NCBI GenBank assembly: GCA_016938235.1
Contig: JAFGVA010000049.1
Span: 1-48,235, forward strand
Source: Bacteroidales bacterium
Lineage (GTDB): Bacteria > Bacteroidota > Bacteroidia > Bacteroidales > UBA10428
Length of the DNA stretch: 48,235 nt
Direction: 5' to 3'
The notes below the pieces were generated by a model. That model saw only the letters and a program-made list of their open reading frames with translations, did no database searches and had not been told where the DNA came from. Positions within the stretch are counted from its first letter, which is position 1. Every line of letters begins with the position of its first letter. The translations under genes were made by a program, and so were the position numbers. Below, piece by piece: positions 20,001 to 31,100 of the stretch.

Positions 20001-21819
20001 CCAGAGTTTATGGTCTTTGTAACATTTTCTGTGATGTAGGTTTGGCCGTTGTCTGAGGAGTAGGAAATATTAAAAGCTGCTTGGCTCAATGCACCTCTAT
20101 TGTATATCTTAATTGCTATATTTTGACTGTTTGAAAAGCTACAACTATCACTAGGAAATAACCACTGAATGATATTAAGGTCATTGTCTGATTCAGGTTG
20201 ATATTCGTAAGGTCCTATATCAATTATATTACTTTTTATTCGAGAATTCCCAGCTAGGTCCTTCTCAGGTAAATTTAAACCCGAAGTGTCAGCTTTACCT
20301 GCATTTATGCATGGGGAGTTTTCATTTAAAGCATAGTCCTTATAAGGCTTGTCCACAAATAAGGGATCTAACGATAAATTTCCATATAAATCAGTCGAAT
20401 CACCATTTGTATTTTCTATAAAAAGTTGACCAATAAAAGAAGAAACACCTTGTAATTTATTAAAGGACTCAAATAAATTATTACAAATTGATGTTCCTAT
20501 TGGTGTACCTCCTTCAGAACAATATATATTTATATCTATTGGGCATTCATTACTAAAAAAAATATTATTGTAACTGCGAAATTCACCTGTCGAATTATCG
20601 GCATTGAATATTTCAATTGCACCGTAAGATTCAGAATTATTTTTATTGCCAATGATTAATGAGTTATTTAATTGACATTCAAAGTAATAACTATTGTTAT
20701 CTTCCATATATAGACAACCGCCCTTGGAGCCAGCAGTATTATCTGAAATGATGCAGTTATTAATTTTGAGTATATCATCAGATAAATAGTCTGCAAATAT
20801 AGCCCCTCCCTTTCCAAGGGTATAGTTGTCTGAGATTTCACATTTTTGTAATTCAAGTGTAGAATTTCTTAAATATACACCCCCCCTGCTCCAGTATAGT
20901 CTGCATAATAATATCCACCATGGGCTTCGTTTTTTGATATTATTGCATTGTATATTAGGATGTTGCTATTTTCAACACACAATCCTCCACCAGCTGATCC
21001 ATATCCATTTTCAAGCATTCCACTTTTATTTAAACAAATATTACTTAGGATCATGCATGAATCCAAAATGCAATCCACAGAATTCCCAATATAAATTCCT
21101 GCCCCGTATGTATTTCCCCAGATACTTGTTGTTCCAACAGTGTTATTTGTAATTTTACATTTTCTGATATTAATATTATTGCTTGTAGTAATATATAATC
21201 CACCACCGTGAAAATTATCATATCCATTTGTAATTGTCAATCCTAATATTGATAATGAATTACCAGCATAATTACTTATTTCTATAACATGAGCACTATT
21301 ACTACCATTAATAATTGTATTGGATATAATGCTTGTATCTTTTTTTGAACAATAATTTGATGAAATAAAAAGCTCTTTATCAACGGGCAATATTAAATTT
21401 TCATAATAAGTACCCTCACTGATTATTATAGAATCTTCTGAATTGCAATAATCTAATGCATCTTGTATTGTAGTAAATTCTGAAGGTATTAATATTTTTC
21501 TTCCTTTATCCTGTAACTCAATATCTGGAAGTGTTTTATCTGTAAGTAAGATTTGGTTCATGAACCAGTTATTTTTGTAACCACTTTCCGAAAATATTAT
21601 GTTATAAACTCCAGGATCAATTTCTGCTAAATATTCACCAGTAATGTCTGTATAAACTTCAAAAATTGAATTACCTGGTGCAATCATTTCAAAATGGACC
21701 AAAATGCCTGAGTGATTTGATGTTCCCTGCTTCGTTATTTTACCTGTAACTGTATTACTTTGAGCAGATACTCTTATAACAAGCATTGCAAGTAGAACAA
21801 TAAAGATAAATCGTTTCAT
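17087..21819 (-). pseudogene. Beta-helix/Ig-like/CUB surface protein with T9SS sorting domain, frameshifted at a G run
   Basis: Two frames make one protein of about 1,577 residues if one G is added to the run of seven G at 20886-20880 (minus strand). Frame 1 (ATG 21819) gives a signal peptide (MKRFIFIVLLAMLVIRVSAQ), a carboxypeptidase-regulatory-like module (VTGKITKQG) and right-handed beta-helix repeats up to TGAGGVYI and a stop at about 20869. In the other frame the helix continues (VYLRNSTLELQKCEI, GKGGAIFAD, KGGCLYMED) to the C-terminus. The beta-helix ends near SPCINAGKAD. It is followed by a CARDB-like module, about eight Ig-like modules, a CUB domain (NHGCTENNYSDNLSCNW, YDGQDASS) and an 80-residue T9SS sorting domain (ISPNPASELFYI, MKGTYIVRL). 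An ATG at 20707 would give an unexported C-terminal fragment. This could be a true mutation, a phase-variable tract or a sequencing error. Confidence 0.85.
20880..20886 (-). repeat. Homopolymer G7 tract at the frameshift
   Basis: Seven C on the plus strand (seven G in the coding direction) fall exactly where the two open frames of the beta-helix gene meet. Eight G would give one continuous frame (GAGGGVYLRN). Confidence 0.85.
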
Positions 21820-21852
21820 TTTTATATTATTATTTTGAGAGATCAAGCACTT

Positions 21853-24800
21853 TTAGTGTTTCTTAATAATTTTCTTAACCGCAACTTCCTCCCCGTTAAA
21901 TATTTTCACCCAATATATACCCTCAGAAAAACTTGAAATATCCAGTTTATTGCTTTCCATAATTTGAGATTTTACGCTCTGACCAGCAATGTCAAATATT
22001 TCTATATGTACATCCTTAAAATCTTCTAAACCTTTAATTATTAATTCACCTTTTGTAGGATTTGGGTATAGAATAACTTTATCCTTTAGGGTATTTGTTA
22101 TACCATCTCCAGGTTCAGTTTGCTGTTCCTTGCTAGACCAGTATTTTGCTCTGAAACCACTTCCTGTAGCTGTACCATTAGTGTTTAATTCAACCAACAT
22201 TTTATTGCCGGAAGTAATAACCTGGTAAGGGAAATTATCGTTGTTGAATTCACCCAAAAGTGTGCTTGTATTTGTCATCCCATCGTATATCCTCACATAG
22301 TCACCGGTTTTTACATCAAAACTGTCAGGTTCGAATTGTAAGTAAACATGTTCAATACCACTAGGAGAAATAATCCATGAGCATTCCGAATTGTTTGCAT
22401 AGTTCTGATTTTCGCAGCCATGGTTGAACCTTCCGGAATCGCTTGTTATAATGTCACCATCGGCACAGTTAAGGCATTGTACATAAACCGGAATCATTAC
22501 GGTATCTTCACAAGTGGTTGCATTAATACCTACTGCATAATAATTGGTGTTTTCTTCTGGTGAAACCACTATTTGTTTCCCCACACTATTTGGCAGGTAT
22601 CCATCGGAAAACCAGTAGAAATATTCAGCACCATCAACCTGAATAGTAACAGATTCCCCTGGGAGAATATCGTTCTTATCCTGTGCAAATTCTATATCAG
22701 GTCTTTCTTTTATAGTAAGTTTAACCGTATTTGGGTAACTTTCGTTTCCCTGGTAAATCTGAGTAACATAAAAGTAATATTCACCAGGATCAGATAATGC
22801 ACATGTGTAATTATCTCCTTCGTACAATAAACTTGTCAGGGTTATATTGCTGTACCATTTAATGTCTGTTCCCGTGGCCTCAAGAGTGGGCGTATTGCCA
22901 TCGTAACAATGGCTAACATCATCTGCCTCCGGAACTCCTTCGTGTAGGGTTGTTGCATGACTTTCATTACTGTATTCCGAGTTTCCTAAAGGACCTAAGG
23001 CTTTAATCTTATAATAATACTTAGTGTTGTTCGTTAGATTTGAGTCGATATATTCGCTGTAGCTAAAGCTAATAGTGTCGAGAATACTATAATTACCATT
23101 GTTAAATATAGACCTTGAAATTTCTACTTCTGTTGTATTTCTTGAGTTTCGTAACCAAGATAGCTTTACTTGCGATGAGGATAATTCTTTTGCAACCAGA
23201 TTTGCTGGGGGATCTGGAAGTTCGATGATTTCGCCTGATAAATATTCAATATCGTATTGAGATAACTTTCGGTTATATACTCTAAACTCATCCACTTTAC
23301 CGTTAAAGTAATAATTGCTAAGTACCTGGCCAATATACCCTATTGCAGAGGAATGTGTCATAGTATGTGTGTTACTTCCTCCTGTTTCTAAATCATACGA
23401 AACTCCATCAACATATAATTCAATGTTTGAGAAACTATGAAAAACAAAAGCAATATGATGCCATTCCTTTTCAGAAATAACAGGTTCTATGCTTGTTGAT
23501 GTTTTGTAATATATATCTCCAGCACCAATAAGGGCTTGTAATCTTCCTTGCGGCAAAATAAAAAAAGTAATTCCTCGATAATAGATTCCATTCTTCATTC
23601 CATCTGTGGAGAAAATAGCTGATGATGCATCATTATAAGAATTGCAGAATATCCATGAACTAACACTAAATGGGAATTCAGGCTTAACACCATTACCTAT
23701 TTCAAGATAATCATCAACCCCATCAAATAAACAAGCAGTATTTGTTGAGTCGTTTTTGTCGGTGGAAAAAACAGGGCCGTATAATGTGGCGTGGTTATTG
23801 TTCCCACTTATATCAGAGGTGTCCCCGTCGAATGGATAATGAACTATAAGTCCTGAACCGGTAGAATTAGTTTCACAATCAGTAATATTTGAGAATTCAC
23901 TTGAATCTGCAACACTAATTGCTCTTATCTTATAGTAATAAGATGTGTCACTAACTTTATTTGTATCAAGAAAATTAGTTTTATCTGAATATGTTGTGCT
24001 GAGCAAAAAGAAATCCTCTGCTAAGGAAGTATTCGATCGGTAGATTTCATACCCGGTTTCAACAATAGAATTGTCTACCCAAGTTAAATAGATTTGCTTT
24101 TCTGTTACAACAAATGATTCAAGATCGGTTGGAGCTAAAGGCCTGGTTATAGTGAAGGCATTTGCCTTGATGTTATTGCTATAGTTAAGCTCATAATCAA
24201 TTGTATCTTTATTCAGATAGGATATTAAGTAATATTGTCCGGGTTGTATACTGTCGGGTATTACTACTGTATTTGCAGCGATAATCTCCTGATCTTCAAG
24301 TATACCTAAAAGTACTTCAGAAGATAACAATAGGTCTGATTCTTCTTCAAAACTATTATTGTAAGAAAAATAGTATTGAATAGAACTCTGATTCGATGCT
24401 CTAAGCCCCTGGTTAAGTATGGTGGAGTTTATTTCAATAGAACCACCCCTCTCAATAGAATTTATAGATAGACTTTGAGTTGAAGTGAGCAAATCGGGCC
24501 AATCGTTCTGAACCTCAACAAGACTTGATCCATAATTATTACTAAAAACACTTTCGAGTTCGAGGGAATCTCTGTTTACTATTGGAATAATATAATAATC
24601 ACCCACCTGTAATGTGTCCGGTATGGTTATGGTATAGTTTGTGTCTATTGATTCGCTAATACCAATACTTTCAACAATAACGGAATCACCTAATAAGTCG
24701 GTATTTATTTCGAAAGAATTATTTTCTGAAATATAAAAATACAAGTTGGTAGCTATTGTGGCACGTTCTCCCTGGTTTGTGATTGTATAGTTTACTTTTA

Positions 24801-26280
24801 ATTCACCGCCTTTTTCCACCATAGCTTTGTCTAAAGTAATTCCGGATATGGCCAGGTCAGGTATTCTTTCTTCCTGGGTAATAACAGATGAATCAATCAT
24901 GGGACTGGCAGCCTCAGCTTCGATAAAGAGTTTGCCTTGTCTTTGATATCCCGTATTTTGCTTGTATTCATATACAACATACCCTTCATCTGTGCCAGTG
25001 GTACCTTCAATTATTTTCAACCAGGAAGTATCGGTAGTATTTACGTAAGAAATCCAATTCATTGAGCCTGTTCCTGTGTTTTCTACAAATACTGTATCAC
25101 GTCCAGAGACATCACTTAGTGTTGAGGAAGCAGGTGATATAGATAGTTTAGGATATCCGCACGAACCTCTTCCACCGTAAGCTCCCATATCGTTTATCTC
25201 GGTTCCTTTTCCCTCTGGAATACATAAGTCGTAAAAAGCTTCCTTTGTGCTTCCGGCATCTATACACGGCGAACTCTCATCAAGTTTGTAAGAGATTGTA
25301 TCTGTAAAAACCGGATCCAGGTAAATATTAGCTGCAATATCACAGGGGTCGCCATTTCTGTTAGTCATAACAACCTGGCCATAAGCCGAAGGATATCCGA
25401 TAAAACTTGCCGAATCACTATTGTAAAAGCAATTATTCGAAATAGTACCACTTAGTGTTCCTGTTCGTTCAACACCAATTTTACAGCCTGAAAAAATGTT
25501 ATTCTGTGTTGTTATATCGTATGGTTCGTTTGCAAGATATCCCCTCCAGCAATCAATAAAATTATTATTTGTAAGACTTATGTTACTACTTCCACTATAT
25601 GTTGTGTTTTCGCAATAAATAGCTGAGTTTAATATGCTATCAAAAATGCAATTGGTAATTGTTGAATTCACTTTGCCCTGAGAAGCTCCATAATAGGTAT
25701 TATAGCCAGCTGTATAAAAATGAAATCCAGCATTTGATTTTTCAAAAACACTATTGGAAATAATAGTTTGAATTGTTGGTTTGCCTGTTCTGAATACCCC
25801 AACATTTGCATAACATGTTCCATATGCATGTCCATAAATACAATATTCGGAACAATTGGAGAAATTGCAATTTAATAATTCAACAGAGTATGTAGGTGAA
25901 TAAACCGATTCAGCATATAAATAGATTCCAGTTTTTGCTTCTGAAATATTACAATATTTAAATGTTGAATTATTATTTACTATATATATTCGGTTCCAAT
26001 AAACTGTGTCAGAGGGAGATTTTATAGTAACAGGACTTGTTGCTGTGCCGTTAACATATATTGGGCCCGAAGCATTTATCGATAAATCTTTACCTACAAA
26101 AACTATAACTCCTGCTTCAATTGTAAGCGAATTGCTTGAACTTATTGTTATGTCGTCAACAATAACATAAGGGCTTTCATCAACCGTCCATATTCCGGAT
26201 ACGTTTCCTGAAACCATAGTTTGAGAGAATAATTGGCATGTTATAAAGCTTGAAATAACGATTAGATAGAACTTCTTCAT
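21853..26280 (-). CDS. Secreted beta-helix/CARDB/LamG/CUB multidomain protein with T9SS sorting domain
   Basis: A 1,475-residue exported protein. After a signal peptide (MKKFYLIVISSFITCQLFSQ) come right-handed parallel beta-helix repeats (about 25-370, ending SPCIDAGS) and a BACON-like module (about 380-470). Two CARDB-like domains follow (about 475-700; IAISG/LGDS-type repeats with 'ADLLGD' spacing), then an FN3 domain, a LamG/concanavalin-like domain (about 805-1010; IVHYPFDGDTSDISGNNNHA, LFDGVDDYLEIGNG), a second FN3 and Ig-like modules. A CUB domain (about 1245-1370; NHGCENQNYANNSECSW, RIYDG) and a T9SS type A sorting domain (LYPNPTKGELIIKG, FSEGIYWVKIF) close the protein. Only 33 bases separate its stop from the ATG at 21819, so the two CUB proteins are probably one transcript. 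Carbohydrate or protein binding at the cell surface is inferred from the LamG, CUB and beta-helix folds; no catalytic residues were identified. Confidence 0.9.
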   Translation of the reverse strand: MKKFYLIVISSFITCQLFSQTMVSGNVSGIWTVDESPYVIVDDITISSSNSLTIEAGVIVFVGKDLSINASGPIYVNGTATSPVTIKSPSDTVYWNRIYIVNNNSTFKYCNISEAKTGIYLYAESVYSPTYSVELLNCNFSNCSEYCIYGHAYGTCYANVGVFRTGKPTIQTIISNSVFEKSNAGFHFYTAGYNTYYGASQGKVNSTITNCIFDSILNSAIYCENTTYSGSSNISLTNNNFIDCWRGYLANEPYDITTQNNIFSGCKIGVERTGTLSGTISNNCFYNSDSASFIGYPSAYGQVVMTNRNGDPCDIAANIYLDPVFTDTISYKLDESSPCIDAGSTKEAFYDLCIPEGKGTEINDMGAYGGRGSCGYPKLSISPASSTLSDVSGRDTVFVENTGTGSMNWISYVNTTDTSWLKIIEGTTGTDEGYVVYEYKQNTGYQRQGKLFIEAEAASPMIDSSVITQEERIPDLAISGITLDKAMVEKGGELKVNYTITNQGERATIATNLYFYISENNSFEINTDLLGDSVIVESIGISESIDTNYTITIPDTLQVGDYYIIPIVNRDSLELESVFSNNYGSSLVEVQNDWPDLLTSTQSLSINSIERGGSIEINSTILNQGLRASNQSSIQYYFSYNNSFEEESDLLLSSEVLLGILEDQEIIAANTVVIPDSIQPGQYYLISYLNKDTIDYELNYSNNIKANAFTITRPLAPTDLESFVVTEKQIYLTWVDNSIVETGYEIYRSNTSLAEDFFLLSTTYSDKTNFLDTNKVSDTSYYYKIRAISVADSSEFSNITDCETNSTGSGLIVHYPFDGDTSDISGNNNHATLYGPVFSTDKNDSTNTACLFDGVDDYLEIGNGVKPEFPFSVSSWIFCNSYNDASSAIFSTDGMKNGIYYRGITFFILPQGRLQALIGAGDIYYKTSTSIEPVISEKEWHHIAFVFHSFSNIELYVDGVSYDLETGGSNTHTMTHSSAIGYIGQVLSNYYFNGKVDEFRVYNRKLSQYDIEYLSGEIIELPDPPANLVAKELSSSQVKLSWLRNSRNTTEVEISRSIFNNGNYSILDTISFSYSEYIDSNLTNNTKYYYKIKALGPLGNSEYSNESHATTLHEGVPEADDVSHCYDGNTPTLEATGTDIKWYSNITLTSLLYEGDNYTCALSDPGEYYFYVTQIYQGNESYPNTVKLTIKERPDIEFAQDKNDILPGESVTIQVDGAEYFYWFSDGYLPNSVGKQIVVSPEENTNYYAVGINATTCEDTVMIPVYVQCLNCADGDIITSDSGRFNHGCENQNYANNSECSWIISPSGIEHVYLQFEPDSFDVKTGDYVRIYDGMTNTSTLLGEFNNDNFPYQVITSGNKMLVELNTNGTATGSGFRAKYWSSKEQQTEPGDGITNTLKDKVILYPNPTKGELIIKGLEDFKDVHIEIFDIAGQSVKSQIMESNKLDISSFSEGIYWVKIFNGEEVAVKKIIKKH

Positions 26281-26376
26281 ATTTAAAATTTAAATGAAAT
26301 GGCTTGGCGAATCTCAATATAGACAATAATTTCATCAAAAATATTATTTTGAACTTATTTAGAATGTATATATTTA

Positions 26377-26407
26377 TCTGATTTTTATATACATTGAGTT
26401 ATATTTG
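26377..26407 (+). promoter_or_regulatory. Bacteroidota-type promoter of the caspase-sensor operon
   Basis: TATATTTG at 26400-26407 is an exact match to the -7 consensus TAnnTTTG, and TCTG at 26377-26380, 19 bases upstream, is a near match to the -33 TTTG. Transcription would start near 26414, which fits the ATG at 26429 and argues against the TTG at 26405 inside the -7 box. Confidence 0.5.
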
Positions 26408-26428
26408 ATAAAAAAGTATCTATTCCTG

Positions 26429-27202
26429 ATGAACATTTTCAGAAAATACCTATCAATACCATTTTTTTTGCTGTTTTTATTTAATAGCATTAATGTTTTT
26501 GGAAATTCAGATGTTGCTATTGCAAATATCGATTTTTACTTATTTGAAAATAAAATAGTTACTGTATATGACATTGTTGGGAGTAATCGTTATCAGCGTT
26601 TTGATATAAAGCTGCATTTTGAAACCAAGGAAGGAAGAGTTATAACACCTACTTCAATTACAGGAGATGTTGGTTTCCCTGTGTCAGGAGGTGAACAGAA
26701 AAAGATTTATTGGAATGTATTTAACGATTTACTGGAATTAACAGAAGAAATAAAGCCGGTTATAACAATTGTTAATACCTATGAAGAATTTGGAGGTCCG
26801 GCAAATGCCCTGTTGTCTCTAGCTGTGCCGGGTTTAGGTGATACTTATGTTAGAAATACTAAAGAATCTCTTTTAAAACCATACTTCATCACAGCTGCAT
26901 CATACGGTCTCGTCGGTTATGGTATATATCAAAAAATTGTTTCAAACGATTATTTTGGGCAGTATGAAAACGAAACCAATCAGGAGAATTTCGATGATTT
27001 ATATAACAAAGCAAATACTGCACATCATGACTTTATAATATTCACTGCAATTGGTGGAACAGTATGGCTTGCAGATGTTGTTCATGTTGCTTTAAGAGGT
27101 AAAAAGAACACAACAAAGAACAGGGAGTTTTACGAAAATATGACCTTTCACTACCAGTATGTTCCGAATGGTTCGGGTGTAAGACTGGTGTATAAGTTTT
27201 AG
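26429..27202 (+). CDS. Exported protein of unknown function with a DUF5683-like membrane segment
   Basis: A 257-residue protein read from the ATG at 26429, which starts a signal peptide or anchor (MNIFRKYLSIPFFLLFLFNS). A longer start at 26405 lies inside the likely promoter. Residues about 30-120 look like a beta-sandwich (FDIKLHFETKEG, GEQKKIYWNVFNDL). This is followed by ALLSLAVPGLGDTYV, which resembles the Gly-rich hairpin of DUF5683-type Bacteroidota proteins, and by two hydrophobic helices (about 155-170 and 210-228). The match is by eye and not secure. It is the first gene of a tight group: 46 bases before the caspase gene, which is 5 bases before the propeller-SpoIIE gene. A membrane partner or adaptor for the caspase or sensor is a positional guess only. 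Confidence 0.65.
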   Translation: MNIFRKYLSIPFFLLFLFNSINVFGNSDVAIANIDFYLFENKIVTVYDIVGSNRYQRFDIKLHFETKEGRVITPTSITGDVGFPVSGGEQKKIYWNVFNDLLELTEEIKPVITIVNTYEEFGGPANALLSLAVPGLGDTYVRNTKESLLKPYFITAASYGLVGYGIYQKIVSNDYFGQYENETNQENFDDLYNKANTAHHDFIIFTAIGGTVWLADVVHVALRGKKNTTKNREFYENMTFHYQYVPNGSGVRLVYKF

Positions 27203-27248
27203 CAATATTTTATTATGCTGATAATGTAATTATGTTAAAAAAGTTACC

Positions 27249-28154
27249 ATGAAATATCGAATCCGTTTAACCATTCTTTCATGCTTATTCTTAACGGCAT
27301 TTAGTTTTTCGCAACAAGGCGAAGGTGATTTTAAATCGTTGAATTTAACTAAAGAATCAAATCCTGCTTATCGTGGCGATCCACTTAAAGGCTTAAACGT
27401 TGCAGGAGCTATTGAAGAATTGAAATTTGGTAAGTTTTATGCGCTGATAATAGGTATTGATAAATATTCCGGCAATTGGGTACCTCTTAGTAATGCAGTG
27501 AACGATGCGAAAACTATTGAAGCGATGTTGAAAGAAAAATATCAATTCGATAAGTTTATTTCATTATATAACGAACAGGCTAGCAGGATGGGTATTATGA
27601 ATGCTTTCGAAGGCTTATTACAAGAAGTCAATCCCGAAGATAATTTGTTTATTTTCTATAGTGGCCATGGCGAATACAAAGAAGAACTTGATAAAGGTTA
27701 CTGGGTACCCTATGGTGCAAGAAGCAAATCAACCTATGAACTAATTTCAAATTCCGATATTCAAACTTTCTTAAAAGGTATACCATCGAAGCACACATTG
27801 TTAGTTTCTGATGCCTGTTTCAGTGGCGATATTTTTAGAGGAAATACGACTCCGATATCATTCGAAGATTCTGAGAAATATTATGCCAAGGTTAATGAAT
27901 TATCTTCAAGGAAAGCCATAACATCCGGGGGAGTAGAACCTGTTCTCGATGGAGGTAAAGATGGCCATTCTGTATTTGCGTTTTATCTGCTTAGAATGTT
28001 AAATCAGAACGACAAAAAATATATCGATGCCAGTCAGATATACGAAGGAATCAGAATTCCTGTTCAAAGCAATTCATCTCAGACTCCCCAGTTTCAACCT
28101 ATTCATGATACAGGCGATGAAGGTGGGCAGTTTATCTTTATTAAAAAAGACTAG
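27249..28154 (+). CDS. Exported caspase-like protease (peptidase C14 family)
   Basis: A 301-residue protein with a signal peptide (MKYRIRLTILSCLFLTAFSFSQ) and a caspase/metacaspase domain covering residues about 60-300. The catalytic dyad is visible: His140 in YSGHGE and Cys190 in SDACFSGD, with the family's usual preceding strands (FYALIIGIDKY, NAVNDAKTI, NLFIFYSGHG). No p10-type or repeat domains follow. Family members cut after basic or acidic residues; the specificity here cannot be read from sequence. The signal peptide places the protease in the periplasm or outside, not in the cytoplasm. It is the middle gene of the operon; the next gene's GTG lies 5 bases after its stop, so translational coupling is likely. 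A role in processing the sensor or surface proteins is inferred from context. Confidence 0.88.
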   Translation: MKYRIRLTILSCLFLTAFSFSQQGEGDFKSLNLTKESNPAYRGDPLKGLNVAGAIEELKFGKFYALIIGIDKYSGNWVPLSNAVNDAKTIEAMLKEKYQFDKFISLYNEQASRMGIMNAFEGLLQEVNPEDNLFIFYSGHGEYKEELDKGYWVPYGARSKSTYELISNSDIQTFLKGIPSKHTLLVSDACFSGDIFRGNTTPISFEDSEKYYAKVNELSSRKAITSGGVEPVLDGGKDGHSVFAFYLLRMLNQNDKKYIDASQIYEGIRIPVQSNSSQTPQFQPIHDTGDEGGQFIFIKKD

Positions 28155-28159
28155 TTTTC

Positions 28160-31100
28160 GTGCTTAAAAGAAGCATACATACCTTTTCAGTTTTTTTTCT
28201 GTTTCTGCTTGCTCCATATCTTCAGGCACAGCAATATAGTTTTACGAAATACTCTCTTGCCGAAGGTCTTTCTCAGTCTACAGCCTACTGCCTTCTGCAG
28301 GATTCCAGGGGATATTTATGGATTGGAACAAACGGAAATGGCATTAACCGCTTCGATGGAAAGAATTTTATTGAAATATCAAAAAAGAACGGACTTGCAG
28401 GCAATATCGTACGTACAATATTTGAAGATAAAAAGGGTAATATCTGGGTTGGAACAGATGGGGGTATCAGCATTTTTAATGGATACAATATTAAAAACAT
28501 AACAAATTCCAACGGACTACGTGGTTCTGTAGTTCTGTGTGTCAATCAAGACTCAATAGATAACTATTGGGTAGGTACCAACGATGGAGGGCTAAACAGG
28601 TTAAATTTTTTTAGAGATAGTATTACAATAAAAACTTTTGGAAAAGATGAAGGTTTAAGGGGCAGGCTTGTGTTTAATATTCAGGTAGATAGCCTGAATC
28701 GCTTATGGTTATCAACCGTTGGAGGAGTTAATCTGGTTACGCAGAATAAAGATTCTCTGGAGTTTTTACACTTTATTGAAGAAAGAGGCGAAATCCCAAG
28801 TAATATGGTTATAACAGCCTCTCCCGATAATAATGGTGATCTTGTTTTCGGAACTTATGATGCAGGTGTTTTTAGAATTAAAGCTTATAATAGTACTGAT
28901 AAATTTAAAGTTACAGGTTCTTTTAATACTATTTCTGAAGGTAATAATTTTGAAACTGTGTGGAGTATCTTACCCGACTCAGAAAATAATATTTGGTTTT
29001 GTACAGATAAAAAGGGTATAATATTTCAGTCGGGAAATAAAATTGTCGACTTCAATGAAAATAATGGCTTACCCGAAAATCAGGTTTTGTCTTCAATACA
29101 AGATTCCGAAGGTAATATATGGTTTGGTACTTTTAGTAATGGTATATGCAGATTTAGCGGTTTTAATTTCGTGCATTATGCAGAAGATGAAGGCTTTGGC
29201 GAACCTATAACTTCAATCATTCAAGCTGGCGATAATAGTCTGCTGTTTGCATCAGAAGGTGCAGGTATACTACAATCAGAACTTATTAATGGACAACTGG
29301 CAATTCCTGAAACTATTCTCAAAGAAGCATCCTTGTTTGTTAATGATATGTTTTATGATAAAACAAGTCAGACTATATGGATAGCCACTGCTGATAGGGG
29401 AGTCTTTAAGGTTTGTAACGGGGTAATTGAAAATTTCAATAGTTTTAATGGACTGACAAATAATACCGTTAGTTGCATTCATGTTGATTCTAAAAAGCGT
29501 TTGTGGGCAGGAACAAAAGGCGGTTTGAGTATTTTAATAGAATCAGGTTTTAAAAATTTTACTGAAAATTCAGATCCTAAACTGGTAAGTAACGAGGTCC
29601 AGACAATAATTGAGGATAGAGAAAAAACAATTTGGATTGGAACATTGAATGGATTGGTTTCTTTTACTGAAACATCAATGACCAACTATGATGAAGTTGA
29701 AGGTTTAAACAGCAAAAAGATACATTGTTTAGCTGAGGATTATATGGGGAACATATGGATTGGAACTTTTGGCGGTGGAGTATTTAAGTTTGATAAAGAG
29801 CTTGATACTCTTCCTATTCAAAAAATACTTGACGATAACTCTATATTATCAAATAATGTATATTCTTTACTTTTTTATAACGATACAACACTTTTATGCG
29901 GAACCGATAGGGGATTAAATCAAATAGGGTTAAATAAGAACATGCATGTTAAATATATTCGGAGCTATTCTCGTAGTGAAGGTTTTATCGGTACTGAAAG
30001 CAATATAAACTCTATTTTTAAGGATAAAGATAATAATGTTTGGATTGGAACTAAAGATAATTTAACCCAGCTAAAGATAGATGAGTTTAAGGAACAAAGT
30101 TCAATAAAAAATATAGAGATCACGAATATTCAGCTTAATTACGAAGAAGTTAATTGGATTAGCACAGGTTTTAATGTTAGCAAATGGTTTAACGTACCAC
30201 TTGACCTTAAATTGAAACATAATGAAAACAAACTTTCAATTGTATATCGGGCTATTTATTTAACTAATCCTGATAAAATTATTTATAGTTATCGAACAAA
30301 AGAATCTGAGAAATGGTCTCCTTCAACCAAGGAAAATTCAATTACTCTGCCTGGCCTAACATCCGGGAAATACACATTTCAGGTCAGAGCTAGCATTGAT
30401 AATATAGTCTGGAGCCAGCCCGCCTCTTTTTCTTTTATCATAAAGCCTCCAGTCTGGAAAACCTGGTGGTTTATTCTGGTAACTATTTTTATTATTTTGA
30501 CAGGTTTCATTTCCTTAATTAAAACCAGGGAGCGCAAGCTTCTGAGGGATAAACAGATCCTCGAAGAAACTGTTAAAAAGCGTACCCAGGAAATAAGGGA
30601 ACAAAAAACCCGAATTGAACGGCAAAAGCAAGAGCTAACCGATAGTATTGAATATGCTAAAAAGATACAGGAGGCAGTAATTTCCAAGCCAAAAGACGTA
30701 GAAAAATATCTTAGTGAATATTTCATTTTGTTTCTTCCGCGCGATATAGTAAGTGGTGATTTTTATTGGTTTGGAGAGTATGACAATAAATTCGTTTTCT
30801 CGGTTGCCGATTGTACCGGTCATGGTGTTCCGGGAGCATTCATGAGTATGTTGGGTATTCGTCTGCTTAACGAAATAGTGCTTGAACGTGGTGTTACAGC
30901 ACCCAATAAAATATTGAATCAACTTAGGGCTGGAGTTATTCAGGCTTTACAACAGGGAGGTGAAATTTCTGAGACTCGTGATGGCATGGACATCGCATTA
31001 TGCACATTCGATCCGGTAAAAAGTAAATTATATTATTCCGGAGCATACAACTCATTGTGGCTGATGCGCGATGGCGAGATAGAAACCTATAAAGCAGATA

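Noticed and set aside
17087-20707. Independent 1,206-residue gene starting at ATG 20707
   Set aside because: It has no signal peptide although it ends in a T9SS domain, and its frame continues upstream through beta-helix repeats to the G7 tract; it is the second half of a frameshifted gene.
26405-26428. TTG start for the first gene of the caspase operon
   Set aside because: It overlaps a TAnnTTTG promoter match; the ATG at 26429 starts directly with a signal peptide.
30379-30922. Minus-strand frames antisense to the SpoIIE domain
   Set aside because: A similar antisense frame exists in the paralogue (14916-15200), but both follow from the conserved sense sequence.
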